Below are positions 17,222 to 26,577 of a stretch of DNA of 64,000 bases, piece by piece. Positions within the stretch are counted from its first letter, which is position 1, and every line of letters begins with the position of its first letter. This DNA is from Paracoccaceae bacterium. GTDB taxonomy: Bacteria > Pseudomonadota > Alphaproteobacteria > Rhodobacterales > Rhodobacteraceae. The stretch spans positions 248,001 through 312,000 of the forward strand of contig JAGRDY010000026.1 in the NCBI GenBank assembly GCA_020446815.1, read 5' to 3'. The notes below the pieces were generated by a model. That model did not search any database, was not told the DNA's origin, and was given only the letters and a program-made list of their open reading frames with translations. The translations under genes and the position numbers were made by a program.

Positions 17222-17250
17222 TTGACGCTTGTTTTGGCGCCGCATAGTCT
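17222..17250 (+). promoter_or_regulatory. Promoter of the ilv leader and ilvBN operon
   Basis: TTGACG at 17222-17227 and TAGTCT at 17245-17250, spacing exactly 17 nt. Transcription would start near 17257, giving a leader of about 165 nt before ilvB. Confidence 0.6.
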
Positions 17251-17281
17251 ACGCCGCGCAGCAGCAAAAGGATCGCAGGAC

Positions 17282-17329
17282 ATGTCTGCGCTACGCGTAT
17301 TCGGGGAAAGTTGGCGTATGGGCCGGTAG
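17282..17329 (+). CDS. Putative 15-residue leader peptide of the ilvBN operon
   Basis: ATG at 17282 is preceded by AGGA-rich sequence and the frame ends TAG at 17327-17329, encoding MSALRVFGESWRMGR. It contains Leu as CTA and Val as GTA, both unusual codons in this GC-rich genome. Its last codons overlap the 5' arm of the antiterminator at 17313-17321, as expected for ribosome-mediated attenuation. The branched-chain content (one Leu, one Val) is lower than in classical ilv leaders, so the sensed amino acid is uncertain. Confidence 0.5.
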   Translation: MSALRVFGESWRMGR

Positions 17330-17381
17330 CGGCGAACACCGATGTTTTCCATACGCCCCCGATTGCTCTCGGGGGCTTTTT
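17313..17381 (+). promoter_or_regulatory. ilvBN transcription attenuator: antiterminator and intrinsic terminator
   Basis: Two mutually exclusive hairpins can form. Antiterminator: GGCGTATGG (17313-17321) with CCATACGCC (17349-17357), 9 bp. Terminator: GCCCCCGA (17355-17362) with TCGGGGGC (17369-17376), 8 bp, 6-nt loop, then TTTTT (17377-17381). They share 17355-17357, so forming one disfavours the other. The 5' antiterminator arm lies inside the leader ORF, so a ribosome finishing the leader would favour termination and one stalled early would favour read-through. Confidence 0.7.
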
Positions 17382-17421
17382 GTTGCAGATCACGGGCAAG
17401 ATGGCTGGAGAGAGTTTCAAG

Positions 17422-19176
17422 ATGTCACGGCAAATGACCGGAGCGAAGATGGTGGTTGAGGCGCTGAAGGATCACGGCGTCGATGTGGTCTTTGGATACC
17501 CGGGCGGCGCGGTGCTTCCGATCTATGACGAGATCTTTTTGCAAAACGATATCCGCCATGTCACCGTGCGCCACGAACAGGGCGCGGTGCACATGGCCGA
17601 AGGCTATGCCCGATCGACCGGCAAGCCCGGCGTCGTTCTGGTGACCTCCGGGCCGGGGGCGACCAATGCCGTGACCGGGCTGACAGACGCTTTGATGGAT
17701 TCGATCCCCGTCGTGGTTCTGACCGGACAGGTGCCTACCTTCATGATCGGCACGGACGGCTTTCAGGAAGCCGACACCGTGGGCATCACCCGCCCCTGCA
17801 CCAAGCATAACTGGCTGGTCAAGGAAACCGACAAGCTGGCCGGTACCCTGCACGAGGCCTTTCATGTGGCGACAAGCGGCAGGCCCGGCCCGGTGCTGGT
17901 TGATATTCCCAAGGATGTGCAGTTCGCCGACGGGCTCTATACGGCGCCGGACGAGGCGATACCATCGCATTACCAGCCTACCGTCAAAGGCGATCCCGCC
18001 GCCATCGAGGCTTTGGCCGCATTGATGGAAAAGGCCCAGCGCCCGGTATTCTACACCGGCGGCGGTGTGATCAATTCCGGCCCGGAAGCGAGCCGCCTGT
18101 TGCGCGAACTCGCCGAAAAGACCGGGTTTCCCGTAACCTCGACCCTGATGGGGCTTGGTGCCTACCCGGCGTCGGGCAGGAACTGGATCGGCATGTTGGG
18201 CATGCACGGGCTTTACGAGGCCAATCTGGCGATGCATGGCTGCGATCTGATGATCAATGTCGGCGCGCGTTTCGACGACCGCATCACCGGCCGTATCGCC
18301 GATTTCAGCCCCAAGTCGAAAAAGGCCCATATCGACATTGATCCGTCGTCCATCAACAAGGTCATCCACGTCGATATTCCGATCGTCGGCGACGTCGCCA
18401 ATGTGCTGGCCGATCTTCTGGCCGCCTGGGAGGCGCGCGGATCGAAGCTGAACCAGGCGGGGCTTGCCAAATGGTGGAGCCAGATCGAACAATGGAAGCT
18501 CAAAAAATGCTTGCAATACAATAACTCTGACAAGGTAATTAAACCTCAGTATGCGCTGGAACGGCTAGAGGCACTGACCAGGGACCGAGACCGCTATATC
18601 ACCACCGAAGTGGGCCAGCATCAGATGTGGGCGGCGCAATATCTGACCTTCGAAGACCCCAACCGCTGGATGACGTCAGGCGGGCTTGGCACCATGGGTT
18701 ACGGATTGCCTGCCTCGATCGGGGTGCAGGTCGCCCACCCCGAAGCACTGGTCATCAATGTTGCCGGCGAGGCGAGTTGGCTCATGAACATGCAGGAGAT
18801 GGGCACCGCCATTCAGTTTCGCGCGCCGGTCAAGCAATTCATCCTCAACAACGAACGCCTGGGCATGGTGCGCCAGTGGCAGCAATTGCTGCACGGCGAA
18901 CGCTATTCGCAAAGCTGGTCTGAATCGCTGCCGGATTTCGCCAAACTCGCCGAAGCCTTTGGCTGCAAGGGGATTCGATGCGCCGACCCGAAGCACCTCG
19001 ATGAGGCGATCATGGAAATGCTCGACTATGACGGGCCGGTGATCTTTGACTGCCTCGTCGAAAAGCATGAAAACTGCTATCCGATGATCCCGTCGGGAAA
19101 ACCGCATAACGAGATGTTGCTGGGGGATACAGGAGCCGAGGATGCCATCGGCGCCAAGGGCGCGGTGTTAGTTTAG
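17422..19176 (+). CDS. ilvB: Acetolactate synthase, large (catalytic) subunit
   Basis: 584 residues from ATG at 17422, chosen for GGAGAGAG upstream and the family N-terminus MSRQMTGAKMVVEAL; ATGs at 17311 and 17401 are in-frame but poorly placed. ThDP enzyme of Ile/Val/Leu synthesis. Motifs include FGYPGGAVLPIYDEI, the catalytic Glu in VRHEQGAVHMAEGYAR, TSGPGATN, and the C-terminal ThDP/Mg segment with NNERLGMVRQWQ. It is the first structural gene behind the attenuator and is followed 13 nt later by the regulatory subunit. Confidence 0.95.
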   Translation: MSRQMTGAKMVVEALKDHGVDVVFGYPGGAVLPIYDEIFLQNDIRHVTVRHEQGAVHMAEGYARSTGKPGVVLVTSGPGATNAVTGLTDALMDSIPVVVLTGQVPTFMIGTDGFQEADTVGITRPCTKHNWLVKETDKLAGTLHEAFHVATSGRPGPVLVDIPKDVQFADGLYTAPDEAIPSHYQPTVKGDPAAIEALAALMEKAQRPVFYTGGGVINSGPEASRLLRELAEKTGFPVTSTLMGLGAYPASGRNWIGMLGMHGLYEANLAMHGCDLMINVGARFDDRITGRIADFSPKSKKAHIDIDPSSINKVIHVDIPIVGDVANVLADLLAAWEARGSKLNQAGLAKWWSQIEQWKLKKCLQYNNSDKVIKPQYALERLEALTRDRDRYITTEVGQHQMWAAQYLTFEDPNRWMTSGGLGTMGYGLPASIGVQVAHPEALVINVAGEASWLMNMQEMGTAIQFRAPVKQFILNNERLGMVRQWQQLLHGERYSQSWSESLPDFAKLAEAFGCKGIRCADPKHLDEAIMEMLDYDGPVIFDCLVEKHENCYPMIPSGKPHNEMLLGDTGAEDAIGAKGAVLV

Positions 19177-19189
19177 GAAGGGCCGGTAA

Positions 19190-19750
19190 ATGTCTGCACT
19201 CAAAATCAAAAAAGGCGCCTCCAGTCATTCCGCCTATGACCTGCGCGACCCGAATCTGGAAATCATCGAAACCCATACCCTGGCGGTGGTGGTCGATAAC
19301 GAGGCAGGCGTCCTGGCCCGCGTGATCGGGCTTTTCGCCGGGCGCGGCTACAATATCGAAAGCCTCACCGTCGCCGAGATCGACCACAAGGGACATCTGA
19401 GCCGGATCACCGTCGTCACCCGTGGCACACGCGCGGTGATCGAACAGATCAAGGCGCAGCTGGGCCGGCTGGTGCCGGTTCACCAGGTCAACGACCTGAC
19501 CGTCGAAGGCCCTTCGGTGGAACGCGAACTGTCGCTGTTCAAGGTGGCGGGCACCGGTGAAAAGAGGGTCGAGGCGTTGCGGCTGGCCGATATCTTTCGC
19601 GCCAATGTGGTCGATTCGACGCTCGAAAGCTTTGTCTTCGAAATCACCGGAACCCCGGAAAAAATCGACGCCTTCGCCGATCTGATGCGCCCTCTGGGGC
19701 TGACCGATGTCGCCCGTACCGGGGTCGCGGCCCTGTCACGCGGCGGCTGA
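19190..19750 (+). CDS. ilvN: Acetolactate synthase, small (regulatory) subunit
   Basis: 186 residues. The N-terminal ACT domain with LAVVVDNEAGVLARVIGLFAGRGYNIESLTV (residues about 31-60) binds valine for feedback inhibition, and the C-terminal domain with VERELSLFKV matches IlvH/IlvN proteins. It partners the catalytic subunit encoded 13 nt upstream and shares its attenuated promoter. Confidence 0.95.
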   Translation: MSALKIKKGASSHSAYDLRDPNLEIIETHTLAVVVDNEAGVLARVIGLFAGRGYNIESLTVAEIDHKGHLSRITVVTRGTRAVIEQIKAQLGRLVPVHQVNDLTVEGPSVERELSLFKVAGTGEKRVEALRLADIFRANVVDSTLESFVFEITGTPEKIDAFADLMRPLGLTDVARTGVAALSRGG

Positions 19751-19862
19751 CATGGCAAGGCGCCTTGCCTTGTTCGGGGGATGCATTCGTTCGAAGGCAA
19801 GGCGCCACAAGGCCCCAAGAACCTTTATTCCGGGGCCCTGATCATCTGTTTCCGATCTGGGA
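19751..19862. repeat. Palindrome-rich convergent gap after ilvN
   Basis: GGCAAGGCGCCTTGCC (19754-19769) is a perfect 16-bp palindrome and its half GGCAAGGCGCC recurs near 19796-19806. Further on, GGCCCC and GGGGCC (about 19812-19839) can form a hairpin. Together these could end transcription from both ilvN and the facing EF-hand gene. Confidence 0.45.
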
Positions 19863-20099
19863 TCACCCGGGGAGCGTGCCGTTTTCGATCGCTGCCTGGA
19901 GTTCGTCCGCATCCACCGCACCGTCGCCATTCGCATCGATGGTCGCGAAGGTTTCGGCGTTCAAATCGGGATAGGCGGCGGTCATTTCCTCGATCGAATA
20001 GGTGCCATTGCCATCGGTATCCGTCACAACGGTCTGGGCGTTGGCTTGAAACGCAGCCAGGGCAACAAAACCGCCCAGGGCCATAACCAGCTTATTCAT
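19863..20099 (-). CDS. Secreted small EF-hand protein
   Basis: 78 residues from ATG at 20099, with GGAG about 10 nt upstream; the longer reading to 20324 is not supported. A signal peptide (MNKLVMALGGFVALAAFQANA) precedes two EF-hand loops, DTDGNGTYSIEE and DANGDGAVDADE, with normal spacing. It is probably a periplasmic calcium-binding protein or sensor. Many Rhodobacteraceae encode such peptides; partners are unknown. It is monocistronic, convergent with ilvN and downstream of nrdJ. Confidence 0.8.
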   Translation of the reverse strand: MNKLVMALGGFVALAAFQANAQTVVTDTDGNGTYSIEEMTAAYPDLNAETFATIDANGDGAVDADELQAAIENGTLPG

Positions 20100-20443
20100 G
20101 TCACTTACACTCCGCTTAAGGGGACAATGCCCCGAATCAGTGGAAATCGCTCCACCGGCATCTATTTGTGCTGTTCCGAAGGGCTGTTCAAGGGGGCGCA
20201 CGATGTCCCCACGCGCAGCCGCGACAACGCGCCCAAAACCCGGATTCGGATGCGTCGTTTTTTGCCGAGAAAAGGAAAGGGGGGGCACGATGCCCCCCAA
20301 GTTTCGCCGTTCAGGCTCACTCATTATACCGCTCGGTTTTCTGCCTGCGGCCTGAACGTCGTCGGGGGCGAGCGCACCCGCCCCGGAACCGCGCCCCGCT
20401 CGGCCCCGGACCGGATCCGGGGTCTGTCGGGGGGTGAATTTGA
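20100..20443. other. Intergenic region between nrdJ and the EF-hand gene, with repeated GC hairpins
   Basis: 344 nt without a gene. It holds three short hairpins with G4-G7/C4-C6 arms: 20120-20133, 20192-20210 and 20280-20298; the last two share CACGATG in the loop region. A fourth, CCCCGGA-N5-TCCGGGG (20404-20422), lies just after the nrdJ stop. The promoter of the EF-hand gene must be here, but I cannot place it confidently. Confidence 0.5.
20270..20298 (-). terminator. Probable rho-independent terminator of nrdJ
   Basis: On the minus strand GGGGGGCA and TGCCCCCC pair perfectly around a 3-nt loop (20280-20298) and are followed by TTTCCTTTTC. It lies about 145 nt after the nrdJ stop. Confidence 0.6.
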
Positions 20444-23400
20444 TCAGCTACATCCGCTTGTTCCCCCGCAGGTGTTGCACTTCATGCAGGTGCCGTTCCT
20501 GACCAGCGTGTAGTTGCCGCATTCGCCGCAGGGGTCGCCCTCATAGCCCTGCATCCTTGCCTTGGTGCGCGCATCGAGCCCGACCGTGCCGCTGACGATC
20601 GCCGCCGATCCGCCGCTGGCGAAAAGCGCGGTTTCGGGCACCAGCGTGTTCAGCGCCTGAACCGGATCGCCCGCCCCGGCAAAGGCCGTGGCCCCCATGC
20701 CGCCTTGCAGGACCATCAGATCCTGGGGCAGGCGTTTGCGCAGATAGCCGGTCGAGGAAACGTGCTTGAGCATTTCCAGCGATTTCGACGCTGCCAGTTC
20801 CGACACATCCGCGACATTGGCCTGGCCTTCATCCGACCCGCCGCCAAGCTCATCGAAGGATGCCCCGACCGGCTGGACATGGGCCAGATCGGTACGATCA
20901 AGATAGCTGACCGCCAGTTCACGGAAGATATAGTCAAGGATCGACGTGGCCTGCTTGATCGTCTCGTTACCCTGGACCATGCCGGCGGGCTCGAACTTGG
21001 TGAAGGTGAAGGCCTCGACGAATTCCTCAAGCGGCACACCATATTGCAGGCCAACCGACACGGCGATGGCGAAGTTGTTCATCATGGCCCGAAAGCCCGC
21101 CCCTTCCTTGTGCATGTCGATGAAGATTTCACCCAGCTGGCCGTCCTTGTATTCGCCGGTGCGCAGGTAAACCTTGTGGCCCCCGACGATGGCCTTTTGG
21201 GTATACCCCTTGCGCCGTTCGGGCAGCTTTTCGCGGTGCGACCGGACGATTTCCCTGACGATGACCTTTTCGACGATCTTTTCGGCCAGGATCGCGGCCT
21301 TTTCCTGCGCCGAACCGTTCGCCAGGGTTTCCTCGGCCTCGTCGTCATCCTCGATCAGCGCCGAAGCGAGCGGCTGGCTGAGCTTCGATCCGTCACGGTA
21401 AAGCGCGTTGGCCTTGATGCCCAGCGACCAGCTCAGCTCATAGGCGGCCAGGGTTTCTTCGATGCTGGCGTTGTTGGGCATGTTGATGGTCTTGGAAATC
21501 GCCCCCGAGATGAAACTCTGTGCCGCCGCCATCATGCGGATATGGCTTTCGACCGACAGGAACCGCTTGCCGTTCTTGCCGCAGACATTGGCGCAGTCAA
21601 AGACCGGATAGTGTTCGGCTTTCAGATGCGGCGCCCCTTCCAGCGTCATGGTCCCGCAGACGTGATTGTTGGCGGATTCGATCTGTTTGCGGCTAAAGCC
21701 GAGATGGCGCAGAATGTCGAACGCCGGGTCGTTCAGCTTTTCGGCCGGGATGCCCAGGGTTTTGGTGCAGAATTCCTCCCCCAGCGTCCACTGGTTGAAC
21801 ACGAACCGGATATCGAAGGCCGAAGGCAGCGCCGCCTCGATCTTTTCCATCTCGCGCGGGCCGAAGCCATGGCCGATCAGCGAGGTGGTATTGATGCCGG
21901 GGCAGTTGCCAAGGGACGCGTGGCCGACCGCATAGGCGATGATTTCCTCGATTTCCGCCGACCCGTAGCCCAGCGTCTCGAGCGCCGCCGGAACCGAGCG
22001 GTTGATGATCTTGAAATAGCCGCCACCGGCCAGCTTCTTGAACTTCACCAGCGCAAAGTCTGGCTCGATTCCGGTGGTGTCGCAATCCATCACCAGCCCG
22101 ATGGTGCCGGTCGGTGCGATAACCGTGGCCTGGGCGTTGCGGTAGCCGTGCTTGCGGCCCAGTTCCATCGCTTCGTCCCAGGCGCTTTTGGCAAGCGAAA
22201 CAATCGCCTGGTCGGGGCAATTGATGTGATCGAGCGGCACTGGCTTCACCTCCAGTGACTCGTATCCTTCCGCCTTGCCATGGGCGGCGTTGCGGTGGTT
22301 GCGGATCACCCGCAGCATGTGATCGGCGTTCCTGGCATAGCCCGCAAACGCCCCGAGTTCGCCGGCCATTTCGGCGGATGTGGCGTAGGACACGCCGGTC
22401 ATCAGCGCGGTCAGCGCACCGCACAGGGCGCGGCCCGCGTCGCTGTCATAGCCAAGCCCCATGGTCATCAGCAACCCGCCGATATTTGCATAGCCAAGCC
22501 CGAGAGTGCGGAAATCATAGGACCGCTGGGCGATTTCCCGCGACGGAAACTGCGCCATCGTGACCGAGATTTCCAGCGTCACGGTCCAGAGGCGCGTGGC
22601 GTGGATAAAGGCTTCGGCGTCGAATCTGCCGTCATGGTGGAAGGTCAGCAGGTTCAGCGAGGCAAGATTGCAGGCGGTATCGTCGAGGAACATGTACTCC
22701 GAACAGGGGTTCGATCCCCTTATCGCCCCGTCTTCCGGGCAGGTGTGCCAGGCATTGACGGTATCGTGAAACTGGATGCCGGGATCGGCGCAGGCCCAGG
22801 CGGCATGGCCCACCTGTTCCCAGAGGTCGCGCGCCTTGACGGTCTTGGCGACCTTGCCGTCGGTGCGGCGGATCAACTCCCAGTCGGCGTCGTCCCTGAC
22901 CGCCTGAAGAAAGGCATCGGTGACGCGCACCGAGTTGTTGGAGTTCTGGCCCGAGACGGTTGCATAGGCCTCCGAATCCCAATCGGTGTCATAGGTCGGA
23001 AACTCGATCGACCCATAGCCCTGTTTGGCATAATCCAGCACCCGCTTGACGTAGGTCTCGGGGATCGCGACCTTCTTCGCCGCGCGTATCGCATCTTTCA
23101 GCGCCTCGTTCTTGGCGGGGTCCACCGCGTCCTCGGTGGAACCGTCCCAGCGGCGGATCGCCGCGAAGATCTCGTTGAGCTGGCGTTCGTGCATCCTGGA
23201 GCCGGCGACCAGCGCCGCCACCTTCTGCTCCTCGATCACCTTCCAGTTGATGAACTGCTCGATATCGGGGTGATCCATGTCGCAGATCACCATCTTGGCC
23301 GCCCGCCGCGTCGTGCCGCCCGACTTGATGGCGCCCGCCGCGCGGTCGCCGATCTTGAGGAACCCCATCAGGCCCGAGGACTTGCCCCCGCCCGACAGCG

Positions 23401-24130
23401 CCTCACCTTCGCCGCGCAGGCTGGAAAAGTTGGTGCCGGTGCCCGAGCCGTATTTGAACAGCCGCGCCTCGCGCACCCACAGATCCATGATGCCGCCGTC
23501 GTTCACCAGATCGTCGCTGACCGACTGGATGAAGCAGGCGTGCGGCTGCGGGTGTTCATAGGCGGAATCGGATTTGGTCAGCTTGCCGGTCTTGTGATCG
23601 ACATAATGGTGCCCCTGCGCGGGGCCGTCGACGCCGTAGGCCCAGTGCAGACCGGTGTTGAACCACTGCGGAGAATTGGGCGCCGCCATCTGTTCGGCCA
23701 GCATGAAGCGCATTTCGTCGTAATAGGCCCGTGCGTCCGCCTCGGTGCTGAAATAGCCGCCCTTCCAGCCCCAATAGGCCCAGGCCCCCGCCAGCCGATC
23801 GAACACCTGCCTGGCCGAGCTTTCGCCGGTAGTGCGCTTGTCCTCGGGCAGCTTGGCCAGCGCATCTTCATCGGGGACCGAGCGCCAGAGAAATTCCGGC
23901 ACACCCTTTTCGCGCACCTTTTTCAGGCAAACGGCGATCCCCGCCTTGCGAAAGTATTTTTGCGCCAGCACATCCGAGGCAACCTGGCTCCAGCCCGAAG
24001 GTATTTCGACATGGTCATTGCGAAAGACGACCTTGCCGTCAGGATTGCGGATCTCTGACAGGGTGGTCGAAAACTCGATATCGGAATAGGCACCAGCACC
24101 GTCTTGAGTGAATTTGCGTTCGATCTTCAT
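20444..24130 (-). CDS. nrdJ: Vitamin B12-dependent (class II) ribonucleotide reductase
   Basis: 1228 residues from ATG at 24130 (MKIERKF); the open frame extends to 24295 but has no better start. It reduces ribonucleotides to deoxyribonucleotides using adenosylcobalamin, without needing oxygen. Visible marks: [23 protein letters not shown], the active-site segment [46 protein letters not shown], and a C-terminal zinc-ribbon-like Cys cluster (CGECGNY...CMKCNTCGG) for thioredoxin-linked re-reduction. Length fits the long alphaproteobacterial NrdJ. I found no cobalamin riboswitch upstream. Confidence 0.95.
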   Translation of the reverse strand: MKIERKFTQDGAGAYSDIEFSTTLSEIRNPDGKVVFRNDHVEIPSGWSQVASDVLAQKYFRKAGIAVCLKKVREKGVPEFLWRSVPDEDALAKLPEDKRTTGESSARQVFDRLAGAWAYWGWKGGYFSTEADARAYYDEMRFMLAEQMAAPNSPQWFNTGLHWAYGVDGPAQGHHYVDHKTGKLTKSDSAYEHPQPHACFIQSVSDDLVNDGGIMDLWVREARLFKYGSGTGTNFSSLRGEGEALSGGGKSSGLMGFLKIGDRAAGAIKSGGTTRRAAKMVICDMDHPDIEQFINWKVIEEQKVAALVAGSRMHERQLNEIFAAIRRWDGSTEDAVDPAKNEALKDAIRAAKKVAIPETYVKRVLDYAKQGYGSIEFPTYDTDWDSEAYATVSGQNSNNSVRVTDAFLQAVRDDADWELIRRTDGKVAKTVKARDLWEQVGHAAWACADPGIQFHDTVNAWHTCPEDGAIRGSNPCSEYMFLDDTACNLASLNLLTFHHDGRFDAEAFIHATRLWTVTLEISVTMAQFPSREIAQRSYDFRTLGLGYANIGGLLMTMGLGYDSDAGRALCGALTALMTGVSYATSAEMAGELGAFAGYARNADHMLRVIRNHRNAAHGKAEGYESLEVKPVPLDHINCPDQAIVSLAKSAWDEAMELGRKHGYRNAQATVIAPTGTIGLVMDCDTTGIEPDFALVKFKKLAGGGYFKIINRSVPAALETLGYGSAEIEEIIAYAVGHASLGNCPGINTTSLIGHGFGPREMEKIEAALPSAFDIRFVFNQWTLGEEFCTKTLGIPAEKLNDPAFDILRHLGFSRKQIESANNHVCGTMTLEGAPHLKAEHYPVFDCANVCGKNGKRFLSVESHIRMMAAAQSFISGAISKTINMPNNASIEETLAAYELSWSLGIKANALYRDGSKLSQPLASALIEDDDEAEETLANGSAQEKAAILAEKIVEKVIVREIVRSHREKLPERRKGYTQKAIVGGHKVYLRTGEYKDGQLGEIFIDMHKEGAGFRAMMNNFAIAVSVGLQYGVPLEEFVEAFTFTKFEPAGMVQGNETIKQATSILDYIFRELAVSYLDRTDLAHVQPVGASFDELGGGSDEGQANVADVSELAASKSLEMLKHVSSTGYLRKRLPQDLMVLQGGMGATAFAGAGDPVQALNTLVPETALFASGGSAAIVSGTVGLDARTKARMQGYEGDPCGECGNYTLVRNGTCMKCNTCGGTSGCS

Positions 24131-24678
24131 TTCTGCCCCGTGTTTCTTGTCGTCTTCATGTTGTTTCTTGTCGTCTTCTTGTTGGCCAATGAGGTCCTCT
24201 GTGGAACCTTGATTGCAGCGCCGGTTTGCGGGCGAGCACCGGCGCGAAGCAAGATCCTGCCGCGTTCCGAGGATGCGCCCAAGGAACCGGGCCACGCGAA
24301 TTCGTGGTCACGCAGAATTTTCGTACTTCCCGCCGCGTCAGCCACTAAATCTGGTAGCTTTGTCGCCAGCCCATACAAACTGACGTATCGCCCCCCCTCT
24401 GGTCAACCGATTTTTGACGATTTCCTCATCTGATTTTGGTTGACCTTGCGCGTTAACCACAATTTGCGAATCCGCTGGCCGATTCACCCACAGCGCCGCG
24501 CCCGTCAGCGGTGTTTGAATTATGCTGCAAACCGGCCCGCTTGGCTGGTTCCGCTGAGGCAATGCATCAATGTTGTCCACAGGCGCGCCGTTGGAATCGC
24601 GCGGCTTTCGCAGCCAAAAATAATTTTCGCGGCCCGGAATTCTGTGGCCCGGCGGTTCGTGATGCGCTGTTGCAAGCA
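24131..24678. other. Intergenic region upstream of nrdJ
   Basis: 548 nt. It contains a 17-bp direct repeat (24141-24157 and 24162-24178) immediately before nrdJ, and an 8-bp inverted repeat GGTCAACC/GGTTGACC at 24401-24408 and 24438-24445. The nrdJ promoter is presumably here. No B12-box-like element was seen and no gene could be supported. Confidence 0.5.
24141..24178 (-). repeat. Tandem 17-bp direct repeat (period 21) in the nrdJ leader
   Basis: On the minus strand GAAGACGACAAGAAACA occurs twice, 4 nt apart, ending 10 nt before the nrdJ ATG. The 21-nt period keeps the nrdJ reading frame. Confidence 0.75.
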
Positions 24679-24755
24679 TGGTCGGGGCGATAGGATTCGA
24701 ACCTACGACCTACGGTTCCCAAAACCGCCGCGCTACCAGACTGCGCTACGCCCCG
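24679..24755 (-). tRNA. tRNA-Pro (anticodon UGG)
   Basis: A full cloverleaf can be drawn on the minus strand: acceptor CGGGGCG/CGCCCCG, D-arm GCGC-AGTCTGGTA-GCGC, anticodon stem GCGGT/ACCGT enclosing loop TTTGGGA (anticodon TGG), T-loop GTTCGAATC, discriminator A and encoded CCA (24679-24681). It reads CCA and probably other proline codons by wobble. Confidence 0.97.
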
Positions 24756-24811
24756 ACGTACCTGTCTCTAGCGAAGGCCCGGCCAAAGGAAAAGCCCTAA
24801 TCCGTTTGCGC

Positions 24812-25276
24812 TCACGGCGCCGAACAGGGCCAAACGGCGGTGTCCTGCCGCAATGCCGGATGGCGCATTTCCGCGCCGCGCTCGAGGTGCAGATGCGCGG
24901 CAAGCCCGCCGTTGATTTCAAGCACCATCACCGTATCGGGTGGGCCTTCGATACCCGTCAGATCGCCGGGCACCGCGTCGGGATGAACAAGTTTTACCCG
25001 CCCCTCGGGGTCAATGAACACCATATCCAGCGGAATCAGCGTATTCTTCATCCAGAACGCGACCGGTTGCGGATGATCGTAGACGAAAAGCATCCCGGCA
25101 TCGGGCGCAAGGTGTTTTCGAAACATCAACCCGCGCGACCGTTGCGCCGCGTCGTCGGCGATTTCCACGGTGAAAACCGTTTGGCCCCCCGCCCAGCGGA
25201 ATTCAACCCGGTCCGCGGAACATTGTGCATCCGCCGCACCGGCGATCATCAGCGAAACCGCAAGGATGCGCAGCAT
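24812..25276 (-). CDS. DUF192 family secreted protein
   Basis: 154 residues from ATG at 25276, overlapping the stop of the cold-shock gene (TGATG), so translation is coupled. A signal peptide (MLRILAVSLMIAGAADA) is followed by the DUF192 fold with QRSRGLMFRKHL, GMLFVYDHPQPVAFWMKNTLIPLDMVFID and the closing VLEINGG. The family is widespread and exported, with unknown biochemical function. Confidence 0.85.
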   Translation of the reverse strand: MLRILAVSLMIAGAADAQCSADRVEFRWAGGQTVFTVEIADDAAQRSRGLMFRKHLAPDAGMLFVYDHPQPVAFWMKNTLIPLDMVFIDPEGRVKLVHPDAVPGDLTGIEGPPDTVMVLEINGGLAAHLHLERGAEMRHPALRQDTAVWPCSAP

Positions 25277-25809
25277 CAGGGTTTGGTCCGCAGCGCCGCT
25301 TCCCAGGACGCGACCTGCACGGCCATCCGGCCGCGTTTGCCGTCGACCACCCGCAGGCACACGGCCTCGCCCGCCTGCAAATCCGCGAACCCCGAACGGC
25401 GCAGAACCTCGATATGCACGAAGACATCCTCTTCGCGGCTGTAGACATTGGCAAAGCCGAAACCCTTGACCTTGTCGAACCATTTGATCCGGGCCGGTTC
25501 AAGTGGCAGGGCGGCGATCGCTTCGCCGTCACCGTCGCCCATATCCTCGATATGCGAAAAATCCTCGCCCTCGGGCGCCTGGATTTCGAGCACCTCGACC
25601 GCCTGCGCCCCGCGCGCGGTCTTTTGCACCATGACGGAAATGATTGCGTTGTCGGAAACGGAACTTTGTCCGAAATTGCGCAAGACATTGGCATGCAAGA
25701 GAATATCGCCGCCATTTTCGTCGGTAACGATAAACCCGAATCCCTTGGCCGGATCAAACCACTTCACGCGGCCCAAAACCTTGTGCTGATCCAGTTCCTG
25801 ATTGCTCAT
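25276..25809 (-). CDS. Double cold-shock-domain protein
   Basis: 177 residues with two CSDs: residues about 11-75 (GRVKWFDPAKGFGFIVTDENGGDILLH) and 106-170 (RIKWFDKVKGFGFANVYSREEDVFVHI). Each has the RNP1 motif (KGFGFI/KGFGFA) and an RNP2-like strand. An acidic linker (GEDFSHIEDMGDGDGE) separates them. Tandem-CSD proteins of this length are typical of alphaproteobacteria and act as RNA chaperones. It heads a two-gene operon with DUF192. Confidence 0.9.
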   Translation of the reverse strand: MSNQELDQHKVLGRVKWFDPAKGFGFIVTDENGGDILLHANVLRNFGQSSVSDNAIISVMVQKTARGAQAVEVLEIQAPEGEDFSHIEDMGDGDGEAIAALPLEPARIKWFDKVKGFGFANVYSREEDVFVHIEVLRRSGFADLQAGEAVCLRVVDGKRGRMAVQVASWEAALRTKP

Positions 25810-25913
25810 ACGCGCAGCTTCCCATTCGCCCCCATTCCGTTACTGGCACCAAGACAAACTCTTATTCTAGCCAAAACCAACCAAAATTGCACCGGCTAGG
25901 ATACGCTTCCCAT

Positions 25914-26519
25914 TCAGGGATTCAACCGTTCGATTTCCCACCCGACACTAGCATTGTCACGCCGCCACCGAAAGCGGTCGTGCAGGCGAAACGCGCCATC
26001 GGCCCAAAACTCAATCTCCAGCGGCACGATCCTGATGCCCCCCCAGAACGGCGGGCGGGCCGGCGCGTGCCCATGTCTGGCAGTCATTTTCGCGACTTCC
26101 GCCATGAGCGACGCGCGCGATTGCAGGGGTCGGGACTGGTGCGACGCCCAGGCCCCCAGCCGGCTTTGCAAGGAGCGGGACGCGAAATAGGCATCCGCCT
26201 GCGGCCCCTCTTCGCGGCGGGTCGCTCCGCGCACCCGAATCTGGCGGCGCAAGGATTTCCAGTGCATCACGAAGGCCGCCTTGCCGCTGGCCGCGATCTC
26301 GCGCCCTTTGGCCGAGCCGTAATTGGTATAAAAAACGAAGGCTTCCGGCTCGATCTCTTTCAGCAGGACCATCCGCGCGTTGGGCAGACCGTCGGCATCG
26401 ACCGTTGCCAGGGCGATGGCATTCGCATCGTTGATTTCGGTTCTTTCGGCCTCTTTCAGCCAGATCCGTGCGATCTCGAACGGATCGTCGCCCGCAAATA
26501 TTCCGCTTCGATTCTGCAT
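25914..26519 (-). CDS. pdxH: Pyridoxamine 5'-phosphate oxidase
   Basis: 201 residues. It oxidises pyridoxine or pyridoxamine 5'-phosphate to PLP with FMN. Motifs include [45 protein letters not shown] (FMN and phosphate binding) and the C-terminal [17 protein letters not shown]...[10 protein letters not shown] with the family Arg/His substrate residues. The normal family length is 190-220. It is divergent from fabI; a palindrome lies in its promoter. Confidence 0.93.
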   Translation of the reverse strand: MQNRSGIFAGDDPFEIARIWLKEAERTEINDANAIALATVDADGLPNARMVLLKEIEPEAFVFYTNYGSAKGREIAASGKAAFVMHWKSLRRQIRVRGATRREEGPQADAYFASRSLQSRLGAWASHQSRPLQSRASLMAEVAKMTARHGHAPARPPFWGGIRIVPLEIEFWADGAFRLHDRFRWRRDNASVGWEIERLNP

Positions 26520-26577
26520 TGACCGATTTCTGCCTGGATCGCCCTGGGTTCTCGCTCGCGTGGTTCAGCTTATCGCC

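Noticed and set aside
20705-24058. Two long plus-strand frames opposite nrdJ
   Set aside because: GC-rich codon bias opens the antisense frame; the translations have no domain and nrdJ explains the region.
24340-24356. NrdR-like site CCACTAAATCTGGT
   Set aside because: Too far from the NrdR consensus palindrome and no second copy at the usual spacing.
24131-24400. Possible cobalamin riboswitch before nrdJ
   Set aside because: No B12-box-like segment or matching long-range pairing was found on the minus strand.
24104-24433. Plus-strand frame of 109 codons with a hydrophobic start
   Set aside because: The hydrophobic stretch comes from the antisense of the nrdJ leader repeat; it lacks a ribosome-binding site and overlaps the nrdJ start.
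24440-25444. Plus-strand open frame of 334 codons
   Set aside because: It runs antisense through tRNA-Pro (giving the well-known artefact peptide GDRIRTYDLRFPKPP) and the DUF192 and cold-shock genes; no domain of its own.
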